Virus record (IMG/VR): IMGVR_UViG_3300028796_000002
Coordinates: 1-30,226 of that record
DNA length: 30,226 bases
Direction: 5' to 3' (one strand)
From: a virus
The notes under the pieces are model-generated. The model was not told the origin of the DNA. It worked only from the letters and a program-made list of their open reading frames with translations, and searched no databases. Positions 14,863 through 21,940 of this stretch are shown in pieces (position 1 is the first letter of the stretch; each line of letters starts with the position of its first letter). Both the position numbers and the translations under genes were made by a program.

Positions 14863-15501
14863 CTTGAGTAGCTCTAAACGAACCTTGCTGGCCGTGCGGT
14901 TGATGACATCCTGCGCCAGCTGTCGCAGGGTCAAGTCTTCCTCCATTGGGGAGGTCTTGGTCTGGCTACGTGCCTTTGATGACGTTCCTGTGGTCGATGT
15001 CATCGTCACCGGCAGGCGCTTGCCCTTCTGCACATAGGGCAGGATCACGCACCGGCAATGCGGGTGCCTCGGAATATGCTCGTTGGCTATCTCCACCGGC
15101 ATCGGTCCCGCCGCTTCCAGTTCCTGACAATCCATGCAAACCAGATCGTCCTTCTGCGTCACCACGATCACCAATTGACCGGGTCGTCTTTTTCCGAAGT
15201 CGCGATCTTCCCGCTTGGCCTCCAGCTGTTGTCCCTTCGGCGGGTCGAGCAAATCCTTTTTCACCGTCACGTCGTAGTGCAGCTTGCTGCGGTTGGCCCG
15301 GCTTACCTTCATCATGCCGCGCACTTCCTCCAGCGACAGTCCGGTCTTCTTGGTCAGGTCGCTCGCCACCAGCGACACGAGGTTGTCGCCGATCTCGTTG
15401 AGACCGACCGCCAGCTGGGTGTTGTTCTTGCCACCCGCTTTCTCGATCTGCTTGGTGAACTCAACGAGGCTTCTGGTGTCGATCCCGATCTTGAGTGGCA
15501 T
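14860..15501 (-). CDS. Virion morphogenesis protein: minor tail protein Z-like N-terminus with MuF-type Cys/His motif
   Basis: 213 residues. The N-terminal 80 resemble lambda gpZ-like minor tail proteins: 'TQLAVGLNEIGDNLVSLVAS', then 'KKTGLSLEEVRGMMKVSRAN', i.e. helix, 'tGl....vr..' and a basic turn. Residues 121-153 contain a Cys/His cluster: C122-x-x-C125 and H146-P-H-C149-R-C151. It resembles the conserved C-terminal motif of MuF/SPP1 gp7 proteins, which normally sits in a head-associated protein. The C-terminal 50 residues are Ser/Thr/Lys-rich and then helical. The ATG at 15501 overlaps the previous stop (TGATG). A neck or tail-completion role is likely; the Cys cluster may bind zinc, which is inference. 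Confidence 0.6.
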   Translation of the reverse strand: MPLKIGIDTRSLVEFTKQIEKAGGKNNTQLAVGLNEIGDNLVSLVASDLTKKTGLSLEEVRGMMKVSRANRSKLHYDVTVKKDLLDPPKGQQLEAKREDRDFGKRRPGQLVIVVTQKDDLVCMDCQELEAAGPMPVEIANEHIPRHPHCRCVILPYVQKGKRLPVTMTSTTGTSSKARSQTKTSPMEEDLTLRQLAQDVINRTASKVRLELLK

Positions 15502-16418
15502 CAGTCATCCATCTCGACCTTGTCTTTTTTCTCTTTCGGCTTGGCTTCCAGCACGTTGGTGCGGATGGTGCGCAGGTCGATCAGCCCGGCTAGTTCGTCC
15601 TGCTCCATCTGGATATCGTCGTAGCCGATCTCGCGCAGGATCGGCGCCTCGCCTCTCTTGTCAGTCAGGTCGTCGCCGTGCATCGACACCGTCGCCGGGA
15701 TCGAGGCCGGGAGCGGCGCCAGCCCGATAGCCTGCAAGCCCTGTCGGCGCACACCGAGTAGAGCCTGCACACGCTCCCACTCAGGGGCTTCCTCGCGGTT
15801 GACCAGTGCTTGGCAAATCTCACCGGCGTGCTCCATGCCAGCCTCCGGGTTATCCTTGGACACCTGAATGAACCTCTCTATCGGGTGGTCGTGCGGCACC
15901 GCCACGCCGGGCGGCAGGTCCGACACCGTATCGCAGACAAACGACAGCTGCCGTGCCGCCCAGCGCTGGCCGCGTTCAGCCGAGGCGCCGCGCTGGCCGG
16001 AGATGCGATCAACCTTGATCACGATGCTTTTCAGTAGCTCGGCCCAGTCCGACTGCGGATCGCCGAACAGCGCTGCCAGCGCCTGATCCTCGACCATGTC
16101 GAGCGCGATCTCCATTCCCTCATCGGTCAGCGGCGTCTTGATCTGGGCGTCGCCGGTGGTGCCCTCGATCTTGGAGGCGACGCCGATCTCCAGCACCAGC
16201 GTCATCTCGCGGCGCGTGCCGTAGACATCGGTGGCCTCGACCTCGATGCGGTTGTCGGCATCGGTGAACACCACGATGTAGGGCTTGGCCGCCTCGTTCT
16301 GCACCAAGGCTTGGGACAGCGGCGTATTGTCGGAGTCGAACACCCTGTCATCGGCCCACGTCTTGCCACGCAATGCAGCAACCGCCGTCAGCCGGGTGAT
16401 CATCCGCACAATGCTCAT
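15501..16418 (-). CDS. Tail terminator / head-tail joining-like protein with extension
   Basis: 305 residues. The first about 160 residues match the general tail-terminator pattern: an N-terminal helix 'MITRLTAVAALRGKTWADDR', 'VFDSDNTPL' and 'KPYIVVFTDADN', then a strand 'REMTLVLEIGVAS', and later 'ARQLSFVCDTVSD'. Such proteins cap the tail tube and connect it to the head. The family is usually 130-180 residues, so residues 165-305, which include an acidic/basic tail (EAKPKEKKDK), are an extension of unknown role. Both ends use overlapping start/stop signals (ATGA at the start, TGATG at the end), consistent with a neck operon segment. Confidence 0.6.
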   Translation of the reverse strand: MSIVRMITRLTAVAALRGKTWADDRVFDSDNTPLSQALVQNEAAKPYIVVFTDADNRIEVEATDVYGTRREMTLVLEIGVASKIEGTTGDAQIKTPLTDEGMEIALDMVEDQALAALFGDPQSDWAELLKSIVIKVDRISGQRGASAERGQRWAARQLSFVCDTVSDLPPGVAVPHDHPIERFIQVSKDNPEAGMEHAGEICQALVNREEAPEWERVQALLGVRRQGLQAIGLAPLPASIPATVSMHGDDLTDKRGEAPILREIGYDDIQMEQDELAGLIDLRTIRTNVLEAKPKEKKDKVEMDD

Positions 16419-16804
16419 TCGTCCAACACCTTCACCAAGTGCACGTCAGGGCGCCCGCCGGGATCGGCATGGATGAACGTCACGTCATAGGTCTCATTAC
16501 GCTCGGGAAAGAACACCCGGTCACCCTTTTTCAATTCGCACGCCTCGACCGGCTCGAACCTGATTGACAGTGTCGTGTCCACCGTGGCCTGACGCGAGAT
16601 CGAGCCGGACGAACCGAAGCCTTCGACGGCGCCGCGCGACTGGTCGTAGATGCCGCGCGCAATCATCTGTTGCCGCGTCGGGTCAGGCACGGCCGCGCGA
16701 TAGCCGCCGCTCTGCACCGTCATCGGCTTCAGCACCACCGGCTCGCCGAATGCGCGATCAACCTCGTCGTCAACCGGGATGAGATCGGTGGTGACCTTAG
16801 CCAT
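16415..16804 (-). CDS. Head-closure-like neck protein
   Basis: A 129-residue protein starting at ATG 16804 (MAKVTTDLIPVDDEVDRAFG), which overlaps the previous stop by a few bases. The longer frame to 16849 would begin with a Ser/Arg/Pro-rich piece read inside the previous gene and is not credible. The second half has 'ELKKGDRVFFPERNETYDVT' followed by 'VHLVKV', the small beta-barrel pattern of head-closure or stopper proteins (HK97 gp7 / SPP1 gp16 type): 'GD.V.....Y.V..I...G......LV.V'. Neighbours (connector upstream, terminator downstream) fit this role. The assignment is by pattern and position. Confidence 0.5.
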   Translation of the reverse strand: MAKVTTDLIPVDDEVDRAFGEPVVLKPMTVQSGGYRAAVPDPTRQQMIARGIYDQSRGAVEGFGSSGSISRQATVDTTLSIRFEPVEACELKKGDRVFFPERNETYDVTFIHADPGGRPDVHLVKVLDE

Positions 16805-17180
16805 GGGAAAGCGTCGCGGTGACGATGGTGACCTGCTTGCCGACCTCAAGTGCGGTGTCGTCGAGTACGATCTCGAAATCGTGGATTTGGTCCGCCGTCA
16901 CGTCGATGCCGACCGTCATCTCGTCGATGATGATGTTGCCGGAGCCGTCAATGATGGTGCCGATGGCGGCATTGCCGCCGACGGTGACGAATGAGGTTGC
17001 TGGCGATGCCAGATGCAGATCGGCTCCAACCAGATAGAAGCTCGGCTTGGTCATTAGCAAGGTGCACAGGATGACCCGGTTGGCGTCACGCAGCTGGATG
17101 GCACCGTTGCCGTTGCCGCCGTCAATCGAGTAGAGCACTGCCTGCATGCGCAGCCGCTTCACCGTCATCGAGTATTCCAT
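16797..17180 (-). CDS. Hypothetical structural protein, 127 aa
   Basis: Not recognised. The protein is beta-rich and hydrophilic, with 'LRMQAVLYSIDGGNGNGAIQ', 'SPATSFVTVGGNAAIGTIID' and a C-terminal 'LEVGKQVTIVTATLSHG'. It has no signal peptide or membrane helix. The ATG at 17180 directly follows the TAG of the connector gene. Its place between connector and head-closure genes suggests a capsid or neck component, for example a minor capsid decoration or fibre protein. Confidence 0.6.
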   Translation of the reverse strand: MEYSMTVKRLRMQAVLYSIDGGNGNGAIQLRDANRVILCTLLMTKPSFYLVGADLHLASPATSFVTVGGNAAIGTIIDGSGNIIIDEMTVGIDVTADQIHDFEIVLDDTALEVGKQVTIVTATLSHG

Positions 17181-17672
17181 CTAAACCACCGCCACATGAG
17201 GAACGTTGCGCCTGCGATAGGACAGATACATCTGGCCGTAGAGCGTCGCCTGCCAGTAATCGTCCGACGCCGTCGTTGCCGTGTTGCCGCTCTGGGTTTT
17301 CTCGTTGCCGGTGCCGACGCGCTCATAGGAGACCATGCGGTCGCGGAAGCGAACGGTCTTGACCCAGATTTTTCCGACCTCGGGATCGGACGGCGTAGAG
17401 CCTCCACTGTCCGAGCCGCCCTCGTTGATGATCACACCGCCGGAGGCGATGTTCTGCATGGTGAGAAAATGCGCAGCCGCATACATCGCACCGAGCTTGG
17501 CGTCGATTGGCTCCCAGTAGGTGTCAATCCACAGCATGCCCTGATCAAGATAGAACTGGACCTGCTCATCCGACACGTCGGCGAATTCCGGAAAGACCTT
17601 CCGAAATTCGTCAACGGTTGGTGGCATCGCCGGATTGATGGTCCGCAGCCCCGGCATGACAGGGTATGTCAT
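17181..17672 (-). CDS. Head-tail connector/adaptor protein (DUF4054-like)
   Basis: 163 residues. Residues about 18-80 match the adaptor pattern: 'VDEFRKVFPEFADVSDEQVQ' then 'FYLDQGMLWIDTYW', and 'GAMYAAAHFLTMQNIASGGV', an all-helical bundle as in gp6/gp15-type adaptors that bind under the portal. A Gly/Ser-rich loop follows, and the C-terminus contains 'WQATLYGQMYLSYRRRNVPH', also typical for DUF4054. The ATG at 17672 has GGCGAG upstream. Its position after the major capsid gene and one small gene is conserved in many phages. Confidence 0.75.
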   Translation of the reverse strand: MTYPVMPGLRTINPAMPPTVDEFRKVFPEFADVSDEQVQFYLDQGMLWIDTYWEPIDAKLGAMYAAAHFLTMQNIASGGVIINEGGSDSGGSTPSDPEVGKIWVKTVRFRDRMVSYERVGTGNEKTQSGNTATTASDDYWQATLYGQMYLSYRRRNVPHVAVV

Positions 17673-17676
17673 GGGT

Positions 17677-18066
17677 TTATTCTCGCCTGTTGTTCGTCCT
17701 CGGCTGCTCTTCTTGCTGCCTGCCGCGCGGCTCTTCCTTGACGCGTTTTTCCGAATGCGGCGCTGTCGTCGGGTTAGGGTTGGTTACCGGCGTCGTAGTT
17801 GAGGCGGGCGGCGGCGGCTCGGTGGATTGCGCAGGCATCTCATCCTCCGGCTTCTCCTCCTTTTTCTTGCCTTCCGAACCACCGTGACTGCCGGAGACTT
17901 CGAGAGGCTTCGGGTCGCCATGATTCTCCATGGCCTGCTGCAGGTGTTTGAAGTCTGCCTCGGTCATGTTGAACTCTCGCTCTTCACCGCGCTGCAGGAT
18001 CACCTGCTCGCCGCTCTCGGTGATGAAGCCACGCGGCTGAGCGCCGACGTTCTTGATCTTAGCCAT
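17677..18066 (-). CDS. Hypothetical disordered protein after the major capsid gene
   Basis: 129 residues from ATG 18066 (MAKIKNVGAQPRGFITESGE), preceded by CAGGAGA. A longer frame to 18111 has no ribosome-binding site. The first 50 residues form a compact beta-rich part with 'VILQRGEEREFNMTEADFKH', typical of small phage proteins located near the capsid gene. The remaining 80 are Pro/Glu/Lys/Thr-rich and certainly low complexity. The function is unknown; capsid-associated or head-completion roles are suggested by location only. Confidence 0.6.
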   Translation of the reverse strand: MAKIKNVGAQPRGFITESGEQVILQRGEEREFNMTEADFKHLQQAMENHGDPKPLEVSGSHGGSEGKKKEEKPEDEMPAQSTEPPPPASTTTPVTNPNPTTAPHSEKRVKEEPRGRQQEEQPRTNNRRE

Positions 18067-18122
18067 GTTAAGATTCTCCTGTTGAAATGAGGTAGAGCAG
18101 AAGACAGGCACCGGCCTATCTC

Positions 18123-19082
18123 TTAGACGCCGTCGAGGTAGCGGATCGCGGCTGGCATCCTGATCTCGACGCCACCCAAGCGGAAGATGCCGGGAACGTC
18201 AAACACCAGCGGCCCGCGCTGCCAGACCGGCAGGAAGCGGTGCGGCATCGGAATCCACATCTTGAGCACCTGCGGATCGCGGCGATAGGCCACCATGCGC
18301 GAGATGCCGCCGAGGCCAGCGGTCTCAAGGCCGCGCACGCCTGCCAGCGTGATCGGTCGTCCGGTCTGCACCGTGAGCACGTTGTACTGCTTGATCCAGT
18401 CGAGCAGCGTCATCGAGGAGTACGGGATCATCCGCCCGGCCATTCCGACCAGCACCGCCGGTGGAAGCAGGATGGTGTCGGCGTAGTACAGCCAGTTGGT
18501 GCCCTGTGCGATACCCATCATTGCCGAGTTGAGATCGCGTATGACCTGATCATTGGTCTTCGAGGCAAAGGTGGTGGCCGAGCCGGTGCCGTCTGCGGGC
18601 GCCGTCGTGGCCGTCACCAGCGATGAGTTGATCAATCCCTGCATCGCTTTGGGGACCGAGCCGCGCAGCGCGAGGTTGTCAACGAACTCCTCGTAGGCAC
18701 GACGGCATGCTGCCGCCTTGTCTGCGGTGAGGTTGAGGCCGGGGGTGTTCATCGCCGAGGCGACCTCTTCGAGCGTATAGCGATAGCCGATGGCGGCCAT
18801 CTCGATGCCGCGCTCGAACTTCTCGCGGCTCAGTTCAGCCAGCGGCACATCGAGCGCCGTGTGGTGAAACCAATCCGCGCGACCCATCATGTCGGCGCTG
18901 AAATAAGTTATACTTTTAACCCATTCATTGCCGGTGGCGGTATCGACTGGCACGAGGTCTGGATACTGCACATCCGGATATTGGATGCGCACCACCTGAC
19001 TCTCGATGGCCGTTGTCTGATTGACAACGTAGTTGAACGCGACTTGCTGCGCGTCCCTTGCAAACATGCTCTGGTAGTTCAT
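18123..19082 (-). CDS. Major capsid protein (DUF2184 family, HK97 fold)
   Basis: 319 residues, starting MNYQSMFARDAQQVAFNYVV after a CAGGAG. The sequence has the DUF2184 pattern: an N-terminal arm with 'QVVRIQYPDVQYPDLVPVDT', 'ATGNEWVKSITYFSADMMGR', a spine helix 'YEEFVDNLALRGSVPKAMQG', a Leu/Asn central part 'TNDQVIRDLNSAMMGIAQGT', 'DTILLPPAVLVGMAGRMIPY', and a C-terminal 'VWQRGPLVFDVPGIFRLGGV'. Capsid proteins of this family are found in Bcep781-like phages and others. The gene lies directly after protease/scaffold and cement genes. There is no N-terminal propeptide of HK97 type; scaffold function seems to be supplied by the upstream gene. Confidence 0.88.
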   Translation of the reverse strand: MNYQSMFARDAQQVAFNYVVNQTTAIESQVVRIQYPDVQYPDLVPVDTATGNEWVKSITYFSADMMGRADWFHHTALDVPLAELSREKFERGIEMAAIGYRYTLEEVASAMNTPGLNLTADKAAACRRAYEEFVDNLALRGSVPKAMQGLINSSLVTATTAPADGTGSATTFASKTNDQVIRDLNSAMMGIAQGTNWLYYADTILLPPAVLVGMAGRMIPYSSMTLLDWIKQYNVLTVQTGRPITLAGVRGLETAGLGGISRMVAYRRDPQVLKMWIPMPHRFLPVWQRGPLVFDVPGIFRLGGVEIRMPAAIRYLDGV

Positions 19083-19116
19083 CTCTTTAACTCCTGAAGG
19101 GTTTGGCGTTCCGGGG

Positions 19117-19140
19117 GCGCGAAGCTGCGAGGCTTAGCGC
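19117..19140 (-). other. Hairpin between cement and capsid genes
   Basis: An inverted repeat (gcgc-g-aagc / gctt-a-gcgc, one mismatch, 6-base loop) overlaps the stop codon of the cement gene, 35 bases before the capsid ATG. No U-run follows. Confidence 0.4.
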
Positions 19141-19715
19141 TGGATACCCAGTTGCACGACGTTGAGTTCGTTGGCTGGACGTGAGTGCTTCCAGCGCGCG
19201 CCGGGGATCGGACCGATGGCGCCCGTGTTGGTGAGCACGCCGTCGGTGGCACCGAAGTGCACCGGGTCTCCCGCAGCGGTGACAACCGTGGCGGTGGCGA
19301 AGATTTCGCCCTTGGTCAGCACGCCGCAGTTGAAGTATTGCGGATAGGTTTCGGGAGCGAGACCGCTGCCGACCACAGTGATGATCGTCGGATCGAGAAT
19401 GGTGATGCCGACGAAGGCATTGACGGTGCCGCCGATCAGGCAGCCGATGTCGCTCGCGGTAGACTGCGAGACCGCACGGCATGCCGGGATGCCGCCCGCC
19501 GGTGTCTCCACCGAGCGCGTCACCGCGTTGTAGTCCACCATGCGATTAACCATGCCCGGCAGGCCTTGCTTCATCTGCTCGGGGAAGGTGGACTGCGGTA
19601 CGCCGAACGGCGTGATCTCGACTGCCTGATGTTCGTTGCGCGCCACCAACTCTTTTTTCGTGGTGGGCACTTCTTCCTTCTGGTCGTTCCTCTGGTCTTC
19701 TCGAACGTCTGCCAT
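19134..19715 (-). CDS. Structural cement / head decoration protein (Gp24-like)
   Basis: 193 residues. After a charged N-terminal 30 residues, the protein follows the pattern of structural cement proteins that precede DUF2184 capsid genes: 'PEQMKQGLPGMVNRMVDYNA', 'TRSVETPAGGIPACRAVSQS', 'NAFVGITILDPTIITV', 'YPQYFNCGVLTKGEIFATAT', 'AAGDPVHFGATDGVLTNTGA', and a C-terminal 'IPGARWKHSRPANELNVVQL'. Such proteins bind the outer capsid surface and stabilise it. The ATG at 19715 follows CAGGAGTTAA. The acidic/basic head (REDQRNDQKEEVPTTKKE) is longer than I would expect and may be a flexible arm. Confidence 0.8.
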   Translation of the reverse strand: MADVREDQRNDQKEEVPTTKKELVARNEHQAVEITPFGVPQSTFPEQMKQGLPGMVNRMVDYNAVTRSVETPAGGIPACRAVSQSTASDIGCLIGGTVNAFVGITILDPTIITVVGSGLAPETYPQYFNCGVLTKGEIFATATVVTAAGDPVHFGATDGVLTNTGAIGPIPGARWKHSRPANELNVVQLGIQR

Positions 19716-19741
19716 AATCGTTAACTCCTGTTTTCAATGCT

Positions 19742-19761
19742 GATCGGGACGGGTCCTGATC
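19742..19761 (-). other. Imperfect hairpin between protease/scaffold and cement genes
   Basis: Inverted repeat GATCAGGA / TCCCGATC on the minus strand with one A-C mismatch and a 4-base loop, in the 55-bp gap. No U-run follows. Confidence 0.35.
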
Positions 19762-19770
19762 GTGGGAGGG

Positions 19771-20388
19771 TTACGCGGTGTTGCGCTGGCCTGCGGTCTT
19801 CCAGCGATTCATGATGTCGTTGTCGTAATCGCTGTAGGCCTTGACGCGCGGGTCGCCGCCGACCTGCTCGTTGCTGCTGAGCACGTGCACGACCTGCTGC
19901 AGGTTGCCGGGGGTGAAACCGTTGTCACCAACCGCTACCGTCAGCGTGTTGAACGACGCCGCGATCATGTCGTCGGTCCATCCCTTGGCGACTTCGCCGA
20001 GCTTGGCGTTGACGACCTGACGGCGGATTTCCTCGTCGCTCTTTTCTTCGAGCAGGACGCTGTCGAGCAGGGCCTTGGCGCGCTGTTCGACATGGGAGCG
20101 GGCGCGTGCCATCTCGTTCAGCTTCTTCGGCGTCACCTTGGCATCGACCACTTGCTGCTTGAGCGTGGCGATCTCGGCGTCCTTGGTGGCGATGATGGCG
20201 GTGGCGTTCGCCGTCTCGGTGCGCGCGGTGGCGACATCGTTCTGGCAGGTGGTCTGTGCCGCCGTGAGTGCTGCCTGCGCGGCGGTGAGGTCTTTGTCGA
20301 GTTGGGCAATGCGCCGCTCGATCACCTGCGTGTCGCGTTCCGATGCTTCGACGGAGATGCCGTCGATCATGATGGTTCGTGTGGTCAT
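19771..20388 (-). CDS. Possible nested scaffold protein from an internal start in the protease gene
   Basis: An in-frame ATG at 20388 (residue 194, MTTRTIMIDGISVEASERDT) lies exactly at the protease/coiled-coil boundary. It is preceded by AAGG with 8-base spacing and by GGGAGA further upstream. Initiation here would give a 205-residue scaffold lacking the protease, analogous to Nu3 nested in lambda C. The sequence supports a plausible site; actual use is not shown. Confidence 0.4.
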   Translation of the reverse strand: MTTRTIMIDGISVEASERDTQVIERRIAQLDKDLTAAQAALTAAQTTCQNDVATARTETANATAIIATKDAEIATLKQQVVDAKVTPKKLNEMARARSHVEQRAKALLDSVLLEEKSDEEIRRQVVNAKLGEVAKGWTDDMIAASFNTLTVAVGDNGFTPGNLQQVVHVLSSNEQVGGDPRVKAYSDYDNDIMNRWKTAGQRNTA

Positions 20389-20967
20389 GTTTCGTGCCTT
20401 ATCTCCCATACGCAAAAGGGGTCCACCACGTGCGGTATGGGTGATCGCTACGTGATTGGCTCTGATCGCAGTTTGCTTGACGTGATACTTCTCGCCGCCC
20501 GGAGTGACGCCGTCGGCCCACTGCAGTTGCGAGGTGTAGCCGACGGACAATTGCGAACGTCCGCTCTTCACTTCCTCGATGGCGCCCGCATCCATCAAGT
20601 GCAGCGGCACCCGGATGAACTCGCCGTCACGCAGTATCTCGTCGCCGAGATAGCCGACGGCGTTGTCACGCCAGTTGGCAGCGGTGACCGGTTCATCCGG
20701 GTGCTCGATGGTGACCGGCTTGCCCGCCAGCGTTCGCACCGCGTCGCGCGAGAACACTTCGGATTCCGGCCGATAGACCCGCACCTCTGAAAGGTCAGGC
20801 CTGCCAAGTTCAATGCCGCGATACAGCTGGATGCCGGTGCGCGCGATGCGCGGCTGGCAAACCATGTAGCCGTCGGAGGTAACGTGCAGCTTGAAGTGCT
20901 CATCCTTCAGCATCGCTGAATCGAGCACGCACGTTTCCTCGAACGCGTAAGCGTTCTTGTGTTTCAT
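19771..20967 (-). CDS. Prohead protease (DUF2213 family) fused to a scaffold domain
   Basis: 398 residues. The N-terminal 190 match DUF2213-type proteases: 'GRPDLSEVRVYRPESEVFSR', 'AGKPVTIEHPDEPVTAANWR', 'AVGYLGDEILRDGEFIRVPL' and 'KSGRSQLSVGYTSQL'. By analogy with herpes/HK97-type proteases, H89 (in TIEHP) and S141 (in QLSVGY) are catalytic candidates; this is inference. Residues about 205-300 form a long Ala/Thr/Glu/Gln coiled coil ('RDTQVIERRIAQLDKDLTAA'), typical of a capsid scaffold, and the rest is helical. The fusion resembles lambda gpC-Nu3 logic: protease and scaffold from one frame. It directly precedes cement and capsid genes. The ATG at 20967 has AAGGTGA upstream. Confidence 0.82.
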   Translation of the reverse strand: MKHKNAYAFEETCVLDSAMLKDEHFKLHVTSDGYMVCQPRIARTGIQLYRGIELGRPDLSEVRVYRPESEVFSRDAVRTLAGKPVTIEHPDEPVTAANWRDNAVGYLGDEILRDGEFIRVPLHLMDAGAIEEVKSGRSQLSVGYTSQLQWADGVTPGGEKYHVKQTAIRANHVAITHTARGGPLLRMGDKARNMTTRTIMIDGISVEASERDTQVIERRIAQLDKDLTAAQAALTAAQTTCQNDVATARTETANATAIIATKDAEIATLKQQVVDAKVTPKKLNEMARARSHVEQRAKALLDSVLLEEKSDEEIRRQVVNAKLGEVAKGWTDDMIAASFNTLTVAVGDNGFTPGNLQQVVHVLSSNEQVGGDPRVKAYSDYDNDIMNRWKTAGQRNTA

Positions 20968-20994
20968 GATGTCACCTTGAGGTTTTAGGGCCGC

Positions 20995-21279
20995 CTACTT
21001 GCGGTCCTTGTCGTCCAGATAGCGTTCGACGATGCGCCTGATCGAGACTTCATTCTGCGCGATCTTCTGCTCCAGCACCGTGATCTGGTTCTTCATGTCG
21101 TTCATTCGCGCGACGCTGTACTCGGCGCCGCGCGTTTCCATGATGTGCACTCGGGTCTCCAGCTTCACCATGTAGGCCAGCACACTGGCCGCACCGGCGC
21201 CTATCGCGATCATCTGCGCGATCAGGAAGTACACCAACGTCGAGTTTTCCTTGATCCACGACTTGGCGGTCTCCACCAC
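20995..21279 (-). CDS. Small membrane protein with coiled coil (possible spanin- or holin-like)
   Basis: 94 residues from the GTG at 21279 (second GTG at 21276), preceded by AAGGA with 7-base spacing inside the end of the previous gene. The longer ATG frame to 21348 overlaps that gene by 65 bp and starts with an unlikely His/Arg/Pro-rich piece. Residues about 14-37 form one strongly hydrophobic helix (LVYFLIAQMIAIGAGAASVL) and residues about 40-88 a charged coiled coil ('RMNDMKNQITVLEQKIAQNE'). One N-terminal helix plus a coiled coil fits inner-membrane spanin-like or other membrane-anchored phage proteins. No endolysin lies nearby, so a lysis role is speculative. Confidence 0.6.
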   Translation of the reverse strand: MVETAKSWIKENSTLVYFLIAQMIAIGAGAASVLAYMVKLETRVHIMETRGAEYSVARMNDMKNQITVLEQKIAQNEVSIRRIVERYLDDKDRK

Positions 21280-21283
21280 ATCG

Positions 21284-21724
21284 CTATTCCTTGGGTGCGG
21301 GCACGGGGACGGGTGGAGGCTGCACCGGCGGCGGTGCGGTGCCGACACCGAGTGGTGGCGGCAGTTCGTCGTATTGAGGCCTCGGGTCCATCTCGCCCTG
21401 CGGCACTGTCATCGCGACAGGCTCGGGCGGTGGCGGCATCTCGGTCTTGCCCTCGTCCTCCAGCCGCCACTTGGCGAAAAACAATTCGAGCGTGTCCATC
21501 ACCGCCGCGAAGTGTATCTCGGTGCCCTCGATCTCGACGGTGTCGTCAATCACCTCGGTGAGGATGCGACGGGTGGCGACGCCCGGCATCGTGCCGTAGG
21601 GGTTGCCATCGGCATCCCGCAACACCGCCTCGGCGTAGCCGATCACGGTGCCCTCGGGATCATGCGGCGTCGCGATCTCGACCCGCCCCAATTGCCATTC
21701 GGCCTCGACCGTGACGGTGATCAT
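21284..21724 (-). CDS. Hypothetical protein with Pro-rich tail, 146 aa
   Basis: Not recognised. The N-terminal 100 residues form a folded mixed domain: 'MITVTVEAEWQLGRVEIATP', 'GYAEAVLRDADGNPYGTMPG', 'THEF'-free strands and a helix 'FAAVMDTLELFFAKWRLEDE'. The last 45 residues are Pro/Val/Gly-rich and probably disordered, ending in PVPVPAPKE. The ATG at 21724 overlaps the previous stop as ATGA. The repeated appearance of Pro-rich tails in small proteins of this phage suggests extended linkers. Confidence 0.55.
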   Translation of the reverse strand: MITVTVEAEWQLGRVEIATPHDPEGTVIGYAEAVLRDADGNPYGTMPGVATRRILTEVIDDTVEIEGTEIHFAAVMDTLELFFAKWRLEDEGKTEMPPPPEPVAMTVPQGEMDPRPQYDELPPPLGVGTAPPPVQPPPVPVPAPKE

Positions 21725-21927
21725 GCGCGCGCTTCCTTGGCGTGCCCGTTAGACTTGTGCGGCGCCTGCGGCTGTACCTGCATCGGCTGTGCCGACTGGC
21801 CGCTCATCTCCAGCATGCTGCGCAGTACGATGATCTGCATCTGCAGATCGCCGATCAGTGCACGGACATCCTTCTCAACCATCTGGGAAAGCTGGGTGCC
21901 GCGATCTTGGGTCTGTTCGTCTGTCAT
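21721..21927 (-). CDS. Hypothetical small helical protein, 68 aa
   Basis: Starts MTDEQTQDRGTQLSQMVEKD at 21927, with GGAGAG upstream. Residues 10-45 form one amphipathic helix with leucine/methionine spacing ('VRALIGDLQMQIIVLRSMLE'), likely a coiled-coil oligomerisation element; the rest is Gln/Pro/Ser-rich. No family recognised. It is coupled to the next gene by an ATGA overlap. Confidence 0.55.
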   Translation of the reverse strand: MTDEQTQDRGTQLSQMVEKDVRALIGDLQMQIIVLRSMLEMSGQSAQPMQVQPQAPHKSNGHAKEARA

Positions 21928-21940
21928 TGTTCTCTCCGGG

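Noticed and set aside
16804-16849. Longer start for the head-closure-like protein
   Set aside because: The extra 15 residues are Ser/Arg/Pro-rich and read through the end of the previous gene; ATG at 16804 is better placed.
18066-18111. Longer start for the small gene after the capsid gene
   Set aside because: No ribosome-binding site at 18111, while CAGGAGA precedes the ATG at 18066.
19762-20790. Plus-strand open frame of 342 codons opposite the protease gene
   Set aside because: Antisense shadow; composition unlike real proteins and no neighbour on that strand.
21279-21348. ATG start at 21348 for the membrane protein
   Set aside because: It would overlap the previous gene by about 65 bp and add a His/Arg/Pro/Cys-rich leader; GTG at 21279 has AAGGA at good spacing.
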